Shown one piece after another: positions 9,089 through 17,409 of a stretch of 64,000 nt of DNA. A model generated the notes under the pieces. It saw only the letters and a program-made list of their open reading frames with translations, did no database searches and was not told where the DNA came from. The DNA comes from Leptospira sp. B5-022 (GTDB taxonomy: Bacteria; Spirochaetota; Leptospiria; Leptospirales; Leptospiraceae): positions 129,501 to 193,500 of the forward strand of contig NZ_ANIJ01000047.1 of assembly GCF_000347035.1 (NCBI RefSeq), given 5' to 3'. The stretch's first letter is position 1, and the number at the start of each line of letters is the position of its first letter. The translations under genes and the position numbers were made by a program.

Positions 9089-11398
9089 TTAGAGAGTGAG
9101 GATATACTCCACTAGATCATCCACCTCGGTTGCAGAGGCGGAACACCATGGGTGAGGAGCTGCAGGCATCCCGATAGGCTGGGAAGTTCCCAACTCTTGA
9201 GGGCCGTATTCTCTTCTCATCTTTTGGTAATCCCAATAATACCAATCCGGATCCCAAGGAACAGTTACGAAATATTTATGTCTTTCGATGAATCTGTTTC
9301 TCTTAATACCCGTGTCATTATTAGGTGATTTGAAAACTCGGAACACGTCTGACTTTCTGTTTTGAGGAGGATAAGGTTCCGGATGATCCGGTCCACCTAA
9401 AGCAGGAGAAACAGGCGCGTGTAAGGTATAGTACTGGTTGTATAAAGCGGACCCTTCCGTGCATCGAGCAGGATTGACCAGGTCTTCCAAATTACGAACG
9501 TGACCGTCGCTCAATAAACCTCTGTGCTGAACCCAATACATGTCCCTTAAGAATGTGGCCCGAATGGATTGTTGATGCTTATGATAGATGGTGGGTGCGA
9601 AAAATCTTCCCACTTCGTTCAGCTTGAACATCTTTTCGTTCGAGTTCAGTCCTACTTTATCATTATGACAAGATCCGCAATCTCTTTGGAAGGTAGCCTT
9701 TCCTCTGGCAACTGCCGCAGCAATACCGGGTTGGCTTTCCCATCCGGCTTGGACGAAAGCTCCTTCTCCAGGATCTGAGCCGGTCTGAGCAATCAGTTTT
9801 CCTTTGGATTTCAACCAACGATACATTCCAACTTGTCTTAGGGCCTTATCATTTTGGTCTAGCTTGGTCATGTAAGCGGTAAGAGCCTGAAGTTCTTTGG
9901 CATACATTGCACCGGTAGCTCCGTCAGGCTCTTCGGAATGGATATACGATCCTTCGAATCCAACATAGGATTCCGTGTGAGAAAGAGATCTTCTGATCCC
10001 CATATAGTTGGTAACGTTCGGAATAGCAATCGGAGAGAACTCGTAATCGTTATCAGTTTCGCTACCTTCTCCTTTTATACGGATCAAGGAATGTTCTCCG
10101 GCTCCTTGAGGCATAACGTAGACGATCATGGTTTTATCCACGTCTTTAGAGGAAGAATCGAAACTTGGTCCCGGCTCTTTCTCTTTAATTCCTTTAAATT
10201 CCCCTAATAAAGCCCATTTCATGGACCATTTAGGATTCGGAAGTCCAGGGATCACTTTGGTTACTGTGTTACCTGGAGAAGCCTCATACGAGATCTTGTA
10301 ACCATGGCAGGAAGCGCAGTTGAATCCGATCCATTCTCCGTTACCGGTGTATGGATGAGATGCTTCCGCATATCTATAACCTGCCCAACCGCTATTTTTA
10401 GTATTCCCTTTAAATTTTTGTTCCCCGCCTAAAAGCCCTGGTATAGGAGTAGGCTGCGGATAACGATCGAAATACACATTGTCGATAGCTACGGAAGGGA
10501 CTTGGCCCGCGACCGTTTGGTACGCTCCGAATAGAAGAAGCGGATCAGCCGTGTATCCAGTAACTGGATCTTTCGCCTGGTATGCGAAAATTTTCTTCCA
10601 ATCCAGATTTCGGACGGCATGAGCCACTCCGATATTAAAGTCGTAAGACCAGAATATCTTTTCTCCTAAAGCGATGATGGAAGAAAATCCGGGATTATTT
10701 ACGTTTACTTGTAAAGGAACTGTTCCTTTCGCATCGCTTAAGATAGAAACAACATCACATTTATGTTTGAAATCTTCATCGGTGACCCTTCGAGTCTGGG
10801 CATCGATCACGTTATGTGGTTGTCCCGGATGAAGTAAAGAATCGTTATATCCGACTCTTTTTTGGATCTGAACTACCAGAGGGCCCGAGGTTGTGTGTTC
10901 CGGGACCTTGAATTGGATCTGATTGTCCGTCCAAGCAAGAATATACTTGCTCCAACTATCCAAAGGTTCGTCCACTTCGAAGTTCACCTGTTTGGTGATG
11001 TCCAGTCTCTGTTCGAACATTCTTAGGTCGGTTTCCAAAATCCTGGTATTCCCGATCATAATTTTAGAAAAATCGATCTCAGGTCCGGCTCCGAAACCTG
11101 TTCCTCTAAGTGTGATGGTTTGGCCAGGGCTGAAAGTAGGGGTAGGGTACGCCGGCCCATCCGTTACATCCTGCCAAACAAGATTTCCATTCACCAACAC
11201 CGATTGTAGTACCGGCTCCGGGAAAGAAGATGCGGATACTGCGCGAATTCCTTCTCGGATCGGATCAAATTTACATACTTCTTCCTGGTTGGGGAATTCG
11301 GTAAAAATTCCTACGGGGCAACCCGCAGCTAACACAGCCATCCCTAACAAGGCGTACCGCAAATAACGTTTTGCGGCACGTATTCTTTGCATTTCCAT
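9089..11398 (-). CDS. c-type cytochrome lipoprotein with two CxxCH motifs
   Basis: A 769-residue exported protein. The signal peptide ends in VLAAGC (a good lipobox, Cys27). A segment near residues 85-120 (SPGQTITLRGTGFGAG) looks like an IPT/TIG immunoglobulin-like fold. Two haem-attachment motifs are visible, CASCH near residue 360 and CGSCH near 573, the second after GKATFQRDCGSCH, a common cytochrome c arrangement. It is therefore probably a membrane-anchored, periplasm-facing dihaem electron carrier or oxidoreductase; the partner and substrate are unknown. AGGAG sits just upstream of the ATG. It is divergent from an AraC-type regulator, and the shared intergenic region has repeated TTCGAAC sites, so that regulator is a plausible controller. 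The family is not recognised beyond its domains. Confidence 0.85.
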   Translation of the reverse strand: MEMQRIRAAKRYLRYALLGMAVLAAGCPVGIFTEFPNQEEVCKFDPIREGIRAVSASSFPEPVLQSVLVNGNLVWQDVTDGPAYPTPTFSPGQTITLRGTGFGAGPEIDFSKIMIGNTRILETDLRMFEQRLDITKQVNFEVDEPLDSWSKYILAWTDNQIQFKVPEHTTSGPLVVQIQKRVGYNDSLLHPGQPHNVIDAQTRRVTDEDFKHKCDVVSILSDAKGTVPLQVNVNNPGFSSIIALGEKIFWSYDFNIGVAHAVRNLDWKKIFAYQAKDPVTGYTADPLLLFGAYQTVAGQVPSVAIDNVYFDRYPQPTPIPGLLGGEQKFKGNTKNSGWAGYRYAEASHPYTGNGEWIGFNCASCHGYKISYEASPGNTVTKVIPGLPNPKWSMKWALLGEFKGIKEKEPGPSFDSSSKDVDKTMIVYVMPQGAGEHSLIRIKGEGSETDNDYEFSPIAIPNVTNYMGIRRSLSHTESYVGFEGSYIHSEEPDGATGAMYAKELQALTAYMTKLDQNDKALRQVGMYRWLKSKGKLIAQTGSDPGEGAFVQAGWESQPGIAAAVARGKATFQRDCGSCHNDKVGLNSNEKMFKLNEVGRFFAPTIYHKHQQSIRATFLRDMYWVQHRGLLSDGHVRNLEDLVNPARCTEGSALYNQYYTLHAPVSPALGGPDHPEPYPPQNRKSDVFRVFKSPNNDTGIKRNRFIERHKYFVTVPWDPDWYYWDYQKMRREYGPQELGTSQPIGMPAAPHPWCSASATEVDDLVEYILTL

Positions 11399-11493
11399 TT
11401 TTCCGCTCCTTAGTCCGGAATTGGAAATCCCGGATCAAGTTCTGGCAGAGAAGAATACTCCATAAAAAAAATCGGGTCGTCCGAGACATGAAA

Positions 11494-11615
11494 TTCGAAC
11501 GTTCGAGTTTCATTATTCGAACAGTTGTGTAAAAATCGAAACTTATAAAATAAGTAAAATATAAGAGAGAGGAAGATTTGGTTTTGATAATTTAAGATAA
11601 ATGCAAGTGTTCGAA
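11494..11615. promoter_or_regulatory. Repeated TTCGAAC sites between the cytochrome and AraC genes
   Basis: The 318 bp between the two divergent genes is AT-rich and has no convincing ORF. TCGAACGTTCGA (11495-11506) is a perfect palindrome. TTCGAACA occurs at 11516-11523, and its exact inverse TGTTCGAA at 11608-11615. This clustering suggests an operator, plausibly for the adjacent AraC-type regulator; the link is inferred from position only. Confidence 0.45.
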
Positions 11616-11681
11616 ATAAAAATTTTCCACTTATTTTATTGGGTCCCAAATCGTTCTATCATTCATTTCGGATGAGAACAC

Positions 11682-11709
11682 TTGACAAGCCTAGGTATTT
11701 TCTTAATAT
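11682..11709 (+). promoter_or_regulatory. Promoter of the AraC-type gene, predicted leaderless
   Basis: A consensus -35 TTGACA at 11682-11687, a 16-bp spacer and TAATAT at 11704-11709. The predicted transcription start (about 11716-11717) coincides with the ATG at 11717, and no ribosome-binding site lies between, so the mRNA may begin at the start codon. Confidence 0.55.
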
Positions 11710-11716
11710 ACCGCTT

Positions 11717-12934
11717 ATGTTAAATCCCGAAGTGGTCACTCCTCTATTCTACTTCGGAAGCGGCCTATCCTTTTTATTGGTGGTCCAAAAATTAATACCA
11801 CCTATAAAACGCAGAGAAGACAGGATTGGAGCCCTTCTGTTTCTTTCGTTGGGGATCATACTATTTACGGTTGCGAATGCAGTCTTGGAAATTGACAGGA
11901 CTTATCCGCATGCGATCTTCTTATTACTCACTTCTTTTTCGGCTATCGGGCCCTTATCTTTGCTATATACACATTCTTTGATATATCCGAACCAAACTTT
12001 GTATCGGGATATCCGGCTCCACTTTCTTGTGCCTGGTCTTTTTTTATTAGGTGAAATACTTTTTTTCGGAAGGCCTTGGGATTCCATCATTTCCGACCTG
12101 GGAGATTTTAGAAATATTAGATATAGACATTATCTTTCTTGGGGATTTTTCCTAACGACAGCGCTCACTACCGCCTACTTCGGATTTAGATATAGGATGT
12201 TATTAACAGTGATCTCGGTTCCGGAATTAAAGTCTCAGATCAGATTTATCTTCATTCTGGCAACCATCACAATGTTTGCAATGTATTCATTGGTTTTCGG
12301 ATTTATGTTCGGGTTGGATGTATTGTTTAGGATCGGTGGACTTCTTGTGACCTGCATCGTTACCCTTCTGTTTTTGGCCCCTTCTAGATATCCGGACTTT
12401 TTTGCTCCATTGACCAGAGAAGTACGAAAGAAGAAGTATGAAAAATCTCTTCTGATCGGTTTGGATCTGAACTTATTGGAACTTAGGATCCAAGAGTTGA
12501 TGAGAGAAGATAAACTGTATCGAGATCCGGAACTAACTCTTCACTCTTTATCCGAGGATTTGGGGATAAAACCGTACCAGTTAACCGAATTTTTAAATGA
12601 ACATCTGCAAACTGGATTTCATAATTATATCAACGGTTTTAGAATAGAGGAAGCCGTCAAACTTCTGGAAGATAAGCCGGATCAGGACATTCTTTCTATA
12701 TGCTATTTTGTGGGATTCAATTCCAAATCATCTTTTAACGACGCATTCCGAAAAGTAACGGGCAAAACTCCTACTCAACTTCGTCAGAAAAAGTCGGAGG
12801 CTCCTGAAAAACAAAAGTACCATACCACTCGCGCGGGAATTCCTTTAGGAAAGGGACTAGGCGGTATGGTGGAATTGGGAAATTCGGATCGAATATCCGT
12901 AAAAAATCGACCGATCAAGGCTGAAAATCGGTGA
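11717..12934 (+). CDS. Membrane-anchored AraC-family transcriptional regulator
   Basis: A 405-residue protein if it starts at ATG 11717. The frame extends upstream to 11639, but that stretch contains the promoter. The N-terminal half is a set of hydrophobic helices, roughly six to seven membrane segments. The C-terminal region carries the AraC HTH pair: [23 protein letters not shown] (first helix-turn-helix) and [28 protein letters not shown] (the family signature). Such proteins may sense a membrane or periplasmic signal and bind DNA near the membrane. It is divergent from the cytochrome gene. Its 3' end overlaps the convergent amidase gene by 20 bp. The ligand is unknown. Confidence 0.88.
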   Translation: MLNPEVVTPLFYFGSGLSFLLVVQKLIPPIKRREDRIGALLFLSLGIILFTVANAVLEIDRTYPHAIFLLLTSFSAIGPLSLLYTHSLIYPNQTLYRDIRLHFLVPGLFLLGEILFFGRPWDSIISDLGDFRNIRYRHYLSWGFFLTTALTTAYFGFRYRMLLTVISVPELKSQIRFIFILATITMFAMYSLVFGFMFGLDVLFRIGGLLVTCIVTLLFLAPSRYPDFFAPLTREVRKKKYEKSLLIGLDLNLLELRIQELMREDKLYRDPELTLHSLSEDLGIKPYQLTEFLNEHLQTGFHNYINGFRIEEAVKLLEDKPDQDILSICYFVGFNSKSSFNDAFRKVTGKTPTQLRQKKSEAPEKQKYHTTRAGIPLGKGLGGMVELGNSDRISVKNRPIKAENR

Positions 12935-14249
12935 ATAGAAGGATCCAATCTTCTCCATTTCTATCGTACCAATCTTTTTCCGAATAATACGTCCCACCCA
13001 AGGTCTCTATTACTTTTTTCATATACGGTTCGCCTGGATCAAAGTCCTGGGCATCCAAAAAGATGGATCCTCCCCATTTTTTCTTGGCCTGGGTATGGGA
13101 GAATACACCTTTTAGGGATTCAATTCTTTGGTTATTCAAAGGGATCTGGTATTTTTGACAAAGCTCATGCACAAGTTTTGAGACTGCCGTAGTTTGAGCG
13201 GGATTTGCAAGTAACATCTCGGTATCCTTGCCAACGATCTCTATTTGGAAACAATTTCGGTTAGTGCCGGTAGCGGCAGCAGCCATATGAAGCGGAGAAT
13301 CCAGTAATTGATACATTTTTCCGTCTTTATCCGCCAGGAAGGTGGCAGCCAAATTCCGTTTTTCTAATACTCTTAGAGTGCCTTCATAATCGTTGATTGC
13401 AGTGAAGTGTAATACGATACAATCGGCGGTAATTGCACCTCTATAATTGTATTTTAGTCTTCTTTCTTCCGGAACCAGTCCGTCTGTTGTTTTTTCGATA
13501 CTGTCCAGTTCCGCCCTGGGAGTAGGGGTGATACCTCTGCCTTTATCGTAACTCGGTTCTTTTATCTCTCCGTTTTGTCCGACGAAAGGTTTTTCCTTTC
13601 GGAGCACCCATTCTCCGTATCTATCCTTCCATTCCATTTCGGAAAAGTAGGAGCCCTTTAGTTCTTCCAGGAGAGCTTTTAATACATTTTCGTTTCCGCA
13701 ATCGCTTCCGTTTAAGAAGCCGCCGAATTTTTTTTTGGCCTGGCTATGCGTAAATATTCCGGATCGCGAGCCCACATCGAAATTTGTAACAGGGATCCCG
13801 AATTCTTGGGCAGTTCTTGCGATCGTATAGAGCAAAGATTTTTTCTGAGCCGGGCGTTTGAGTATGTCCTCCTTATCTCCTTCCCAGGAAATATGGATCA
13901 TACTTGCGTCCATTTTTGGAGCCGCTTTGATGAGCGAGGTTCCGGGATCTTCTACCCCGTAGATTTTTCCTTTTTTATCTACGATATAATGTACGAGCCA
14001 TCCTGAATTTGCGCTTTTTGTAATATATTCTTCACTGGAAAGTCCCTTGGTATGGTGGAGCAATATTCCGCTCACTTTCGTTTTTTTGCGAAGTGTGGAT
14101 AGAGAAATTACACTTTTGTCCTTAGGTAATAACGGAGAGAGCGGATGAATAGGAGAGGCTAACTCTGCGATGGAAAAGTTCGTTTCCGGAATAGAGGTGC
14201 AAGCGGATATTATACAGGCTGCGAATATGATAAGGACAGTTCTCAACAT
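12915..14249 (-). CDS. Lipoprotein with two N-acetylmuramoyl-L-alanine amidase domains
   Basis: A 444-residue exported protein; the signal peptide ends at IISAC (Cys17). Two copies of an Amidase_2/PGRP-like zinc domain lie in tandem. The first has [23 protein letters not shown] and [12 protein letters not shown]. The second has [47 protein letters not shown] and a DPGEPY end. The zinc-binding His of the first strand and the late His occur in both; the DPG acid is clear only in the second copy, so the first may be weaker or regulatory. It should cleave the amide between MurNAc and the stem peptide during wall turnover. Each domain ends with a related segment ([10 protein letters not shown] or [10 protein letters not shown]), which supports internal duplication. 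The start codon overlaps the upstream gene by 7 bp. Confidence 0.88.
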   Translation of the reverse strand: MLRTVLIIFAACIISACTSIPETNFSIAELASPIHPLSPLLPKDKSVISLSTLRKKTKVSGILLHHTKGLSSEEYITKSANSGWLVHYIVDKKGKIYGVEDPGTSLIKAAPKMDASMIHISWEGDKEDILKRPAQKKSLLYTIARTAQEFGIPVTNFDVGSRSGIFTHSQAKKKFGGFLNGSDCGNENVLKALLEELKGSYFSEMEWKDRYGEWVLRKEKPFVGQNGEIKEPSYDKGRGITPTPRAELDSIEKTTDGLVPEERRLKYNYRGAITADCIVLHFTAINDYEGTLRVLEKRNLAATFLADKDGKMYQLLDSPLHMAAAATGTNRNCFQIEIVGKDTEMLLANPAQTTAVSKLVHELCQKYQIPLNNQRIESLKGVFSHTQAKKKWGGSIFLDAQDFDPGEPYMKKVIETLGGTYYSEKDWYDRNGEDWILLFTDFQP

Positions 14250-14821
14250 CCTTTCTCCGTTAGTTTTTCTTTTAATAAAGAAAGGTCGGATCTGACTCTT
14301 TCTAAAATGGATTTCGCTTTAGTATGTTTGTTTAGAAGATCCTTATATTCCGGAACTGCGCGGTTTTTTTCCTCTCCGAAGTCGGGCTCTAAAGGAAGTG
14401 TTTCCAGATCTCTAAGTGCTGATTCTGCATCCGTTCTGATCTTGGTCCAATTTGAAGTGTAAGAAGAATAGATCTCTTTTGGTAGTTTGTCCTTGGAAAT
14501 CTTGATACGTTCTTCCATTTGAGGAAGGTCTATCTTTAGAAATTCGCTTAAAGCCTGGGAGTCCTGGACCAGTTCTTCTAAAATTCCGCTTAAATGTTTT
14601 TCGAGAGCCTGTCTTTGGGTGTGAATAGCCTTTTTGGCCCTTCTGAAAATCCGAAACATTGCCAAGGAGGAAAGTATGAGAACCGACAGAAAGACCCAAA
14701 AGGAAAACTTGGAAATTATCCAACGGAATCCGGGAGAATCGAACCATTCCTGTAAATAAAAGGCGGAGATTCCCAAAGCCAATAGGATTAAAAATAATAC
14801 GAGAGCAAAAATTCGCCTCAT
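14243..14821 (-). CDS. Two-TM coiled-coil protein of unknown function
   Basis: A 192-residue protein. Two hydrophobic segments at about 3-24 and 31-53 form a membrane hairpin, followed by a long charged helical region with heptad-like pattern (about 60-190). No catalytic motif is seen and the family is not recognised. Its end overlaps the start of the amidase lipoprotein by 7 bp, so the two are translationally coupled and probably work together at the cell wall. An adaptor or spacing role is possible but speculative. Confidence 0.8.
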   Translation of the reverse strand: MRRIFALVLFLILLALGISAFYLQEWFDSPGFRWIISKFSFWVFLSVLILSSLAMFRIFRRAKKAIHTQRQALEKHLSGILEELVQDSQALSEFLKIDLPQMEERIKISKDKLPKEIYSSYTSNWTKIRTDAESALRDLETLPLEPDFGEEKNRAVPEYKDLLNKHTKAKSILERVRSDLSLLKEKLTEKGC

Positions 14822-14897
14822 CTCTTTCTCATTTAGGAAAAGGTTTTCTTTCTGTCAAGGTCAAGACGAAGCTTCTTGGAGCCGAAACTAAATAGTG

Positions 14898-15065
14898 ATG
14901 GATGCCTCTGCGAATCGTTTCCCTTCTTCTTCCCGCAAATCCGACCCTCCTAAAGTCGTGAACCTTGGATTTTATCGGATCAAAAAAACTCTAAGGGAAG
15001 AAGGTTTCGAAGTGGTGGAAAAAGCGGACGGCAAGATCACTTTAGTGCTTAGAGTGAAAGACTGA
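14898..15065 (+). CDS. Small basic protein, 55 residues
   Basis: An ORF of 56 codons with coding-like composition: an unstructured Ser/Arg-rich start, then KVVNLGFYRIKKTLREEGFE, then a beta-hairpin-like VVEKADGKITLVLRVKD end. GTG at 14895 directly precedes the ATG in frame. Only a weak, distant GGAG lies upstream. It is divergent from the two-TM protein and sits between it and the GxxExxY gene. No family is recognised; it could be a small nucleic-acid-binding protein, but this is a guess. Confidence 0.5.
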   Translation: MDASANRFPSSSRKSDPPKVVNLGFYRIKKTLREEGFEVVEKADGKITLVLRVKD

Positions 15066-15109
15066 GTCACAGAAAAGGACGCGGAGAGATATTAAGAGGC
15101 TCTGAGGTG

Positions 15110-15141
15110 TTTCGCACAGATGACACGGAGATCACAGACAG
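15110..15141 (+). repeat. CACAGAGAC-type dispersed repeat, copy 1
   Basis: TTTCGCACAGA followed by TGACACGGAGATCACAGACAG. It is the inverse-oriented partner of the copy at 15591-15623 across the GxxExxY gene. A related longer copy lies at about 20790-20828, with GGTGTT upstream of CACAGA in both. Bases 15066-15091 also hold a degenerate version (GTCACAGAAAAGGACGCGGA). Confidence 0.6.
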
Positions 15142-15147
15142 CTTTTA

Positions 15148-15546
15148 TTAATAACCATTCACTAATCTAGTAATCCCGTTTTTTAGCAATTTCTCATTAA
15201 AATTAATAAGCAATCCATATCGTAAATTCATCAATCGCAGGTATGTAAGTGTTTGTTTTGCATGAATCGGAAGGATATTTTCCACGGACTTCACTTCTAC
15301 TATAATCCGATTTTCTACAAGCAAATCTACGCGAAAGGCATTCTCTAAAATAATATCTTCATACCGAAATGTTATATTTTTCTGCCGATCGACCTGGAGA
15401 TTTTGCTTTTGTAATTCTTTCTCTAAAATGAATTCATAAACAGATTCAAATAAACCTGGACCTATGTCTTTATGTATTTTTAAGGCAGAGCCGATGATAA
15501 TCTCTGTGATGTCGTCGATTTTTAGACCTTGCATATGAACCTCCAA
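15148..15546 (-). CDS. GxxExxY protein, PD-(D/E)XK nuclease-like
   Basis: A 132-residue protein of the GxxExxY family: IHKDIGPGLFESVYEFILEK contains the name-giving GxxExxY motif at about residues 28-35. FRVDLLVENRIIVEVKS supplies the D...ExK elements of a PD-(D/E)XK nuclease core, followed by QTLTYLRLMNLRYGLLINF. Biochemical function is not established for the family; a nuclease role is inferred from the fold. The start is M1, or M5 at 15534. The gene is bracketed by inverted copies of a dispersed intergenic repeat, so it may have arrived or moved as a cassette. Confidence 0.9.
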   Translation of the reverse strand: MEVHMQGLKIDDITEIIIGSALKIHKDIGPGLFESVYEFILEKELQKQNLQVDRQKNITFRYEDIILENAFRVDLLVENRIIVEVKSVENILPIHAKQTLTYLRLMNLRYGLLINFNEKLLKNGITRLVNGY

Positions 15547-15590
15547 AAATGCAGGTCTTCACACGTTTATTCTGATTGTATTTTTTCTAG

Positions 15591-15623
15591 TATCTCCGTG
15601 ATCTTTGTGGTCTCTGTGCGAAA
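15591..15623 (-). repeat. CACAGAGAC-type dispersed repeat, copy 2
   Basis: On the minus strand it reads TTTCGCACAGAGACCACAAA then GATCACGGAGATA. It shares TTTCGCACAGA and the GATCAC/GGAGAT block with copy 1 in opposite orientation, so the pair forms imperfect terminal inverted repeats around the GxxExxY gene. Confidence 0.6.
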
Positions 15624-15629
15624 AAAAGA

Positions 15630-16433
15630 CTAAGAGCCGGATTCCTCTAACGTAGGCAATTCATCCGAAAATTCTTTCGGTTCCGGTTTTTTCGGGACCA
15701 ACGTATCCCCACAGCTTTTTTTGAGTAGAGAATCTATTTTAGATTTTTCAAGTGAGTGGGGAAGGATCCTAAGATAAATCCTATAATTGCGGACCGCTCC
15801 CGGACAATATCCTGTCTTTAGATATAAACTTCCCAATAATCTTCTGGCTCCCGGATGAGCAGGCTCATGTTCTATGATCTTGGTGGCGAGTCTCATAGAC
15901 TTGTCCGGATTTGTTTTTGCATTCTTCTTGGCTTCATCCCAGGTTTTGATCAACTCTTCTTCGTATAAATAATAGAGTTGGTTATTTCCCATCTCCAATA
16001 CTCGGAATACGATCGCGTCTTGGGCTCCGCTCTTACAGACTCCGAACCAGATATCTTCTCCGCTATCCGTCATTTTGTTCCCGCGGACTTTGATTAGATC
16101 GCTTCCGTCCAAACATCCTGCCATCTCGTATATATCTCTCATGGCGGCAGGTGAAACTGCGAGTAATACTCTCAGTTGGTTTGCGTAAGATGCGATATCG
16201 TCTTCGGGCATTGCGTCTTCCGGGTTGATCACATTGGGAGAATCGTTGAATATTCGAAGCTTGATGGAGGATTCTAAGACCCAATCCGGTAGATCTAAAC
16301 TTTTTAAAAATGCGTCTTTGGGTTTCCAAAAAGATCGGATTGTTTCACAAGAAGAAAGGGTGAAAACCTGGATTCCGACAAGGATCAGGAATATGCAGAA
16401 TTTGGATTTGGAAGCTTCTTTTCCGGTTGCCAC
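15630..16433 (-). CDS. Lipoprotein with a C-terminal TPR
   Basis: A 267-residue exported protein. The signal sequence ends at FTLSSC (Cys29), a standard lipobox. The middle has no recognised fold. The C-terminal third (EHEPAHPGARRLLGSLYLKTGYCPGAVRNYRIYLRILP) matches TPR helices, with two cysteines (CPGAV and KKSCG) that might form a disulfide. The start appears to be GTG 16433, since no in-frame ATG precedes the hydrophobic segment. It is divergent from ribH with a 47-bp gap, so the promoters must overlap. Probably a periplasmic scaffold; no partner is evident. Confidence 0.75.
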   Translation of the reverse strand: MATGKEASKSKFCIFLILVGIQVFTLSSCETIRSFWKPKDAFLKSLDLPDWVLESSIKLRIFNDSPNVINPEDAMPEDDIASYANQLRVLLAVSPAAMRDIYEMAGCLDGSDLIKVRGNKMTDSGEDIWFGVCKSGAQDAIVFRVLEMGNNQLYYLYEEELIKTWDEAKKNAKTNPDKSMRLATKIIEHEPAHPGARRLLGSLYLKTGYCPGAVRNYRIYLRILPHSLEKSKIDSLLKKSCGDTLVPKKPEPKEFSDELPTLEESGS

Positions 16434-16480
16434 TCAGGGTAACTTGTGTTTTCTCGATATAAGAAGCAACCAGGAAACAG

Positions 16481-16942
16481 ATGCCTCAAGAATTGAAAGC
16501 CAAGCTGGACGGAAAGGGACAAAAACATTGTATTGTTGTCTCCCGTTTTAACGAATTCATAGTCGAAAGCCTTTTGAAAGGTTCTCTAGACGGACTCCAA
16601 GCGACAGGGGTCGAAGATAAAGATATCACAGTGGTACGGATCCCGGGAGCTTACGAACTTCCGATCGTGGTCTCCAAAGCCGCTCAAAGTAAAAAATACG
16701 ATTCTATCATTTGTTTAGGCGCAGTGATCCGAGGAGCTACCGCTCATTTTGATTTTGTGGCCGGAGAATCCGCCAAAGTGGGTTCCATCGGAGTGCAATA
16801 TTCCGTGCCTGTAATTTTCGGGGTTTTAACTACGGATACAATTGAGCAAGCCATCGAAAGAGCCGGTACCAAGGCAGGTAATAAGGGCTACGAGGCGGCT
16901 TTAACTGCGGTGGAAATGACAAATCTACTGAAACTTCTTTAA
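16481..16942 (+). CDS. ribH: 6,7-dimethyl-8-ribityllumazine synthase
   Basis: A 153-residue cytosolic enzyme of full family length. It condenses 5-amino-6-ribitylamino-uracil with 3,4-dihydroxy-2-butanone 4-phosphate in the penultimate riboflavin step. Seen: SRFNEFI (substrate-binding Phe and Asn), PGAYELP, and [14 protein letters not shown] with the catalytic His, followed by the [16 protein letters not shown] sheet region. AGGAAA precedes the ATG. nusB starts two bases after the stop, the common ribH-nusB pairing. The rest of the riboflavin pathway is not in the window. Confidence 0.97.
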   Translation: MPQELKAKLDGKGQKHCIVVSRFNEFIVESLLKGSLDGLQATGVEDKDITVVRIPGAYELPIVVSKAAQSKKYDSIICLGAVIRGATAHFDFVAGESAKVGSIGVQYSVPVIFGVLTTDTIEQAIERAGTKAGNKGYEAALTAVEMTNLLKLL

Positions 16943-16944
16943 TC

Positions 16945-17409
16945 ATGTCTTCTTCCAGAAGGAAGTCCAGAGAGATCGCGTTAATGGCATTGTACCAGTT
17001 GGAACTGGTAGATTCCGCATTGTCGGAAGTCCTGAAGTTCCGTTGGTACGACAAAAAGATCGAAACGGAAGAAAGGGATTTTGCCGTTTCTATCATAAAT
17101 GGTGTTGTGAAAAACGAGGAAACAATCGATACTCTCATCAAGAAGTACTCGAGAAATTGGGATTTTGCCAGAATTTCCCCGGTGAACAAATGTATTCTAC
17201 GTTTGTCCATTTATGGGTTATTGCATTCCAAGGAAATTCCGCCAAGGGTCACCATCGACGAGGCGGTCGAGTTGACTAAGGAATTTGAAAGTGAGAATTC
17301 GGTCCCTTTTATAAATGGGATCCTGGACTCCATCCTTCAGTACGAGACGAACCGACATGGAAAACCCGATCCGCAAGAACCGAATCTTCCTGGAGACGGA
17401 AGAACCTAA
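16945..17409 (+). CDS. nusB: Transcription antitermination factor NusB
   Basis: A 154-residue all-helical RNA-binding protein. [18 protein letters not shown] is the typical N-terminus, and [34 protein letters not shown] and FINGILDSI are the family blocks. NusB binds boxA RNA with NusE (S10) in rRNA antitermination. It starts two bases after ribH. Its last 53 bp are overlapped by the start of the TPR gene, so nusB, the TPR gene and the HEAT gene are probably one transcription unit. Confidence 0.96.
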   Translation: MSSSRRKSREIALMALYQLELVDSALSEVLKFRWYDKKIETEERDFAVSIINGVVKNEETIDTLIKKYSRNWDFARISPVNKCILRLSIYGLLHSKEIPPRVTIDEAVELTKEFESENSVPFINGILDSILQYETNRHGKPDPQEPNLPGDGRT

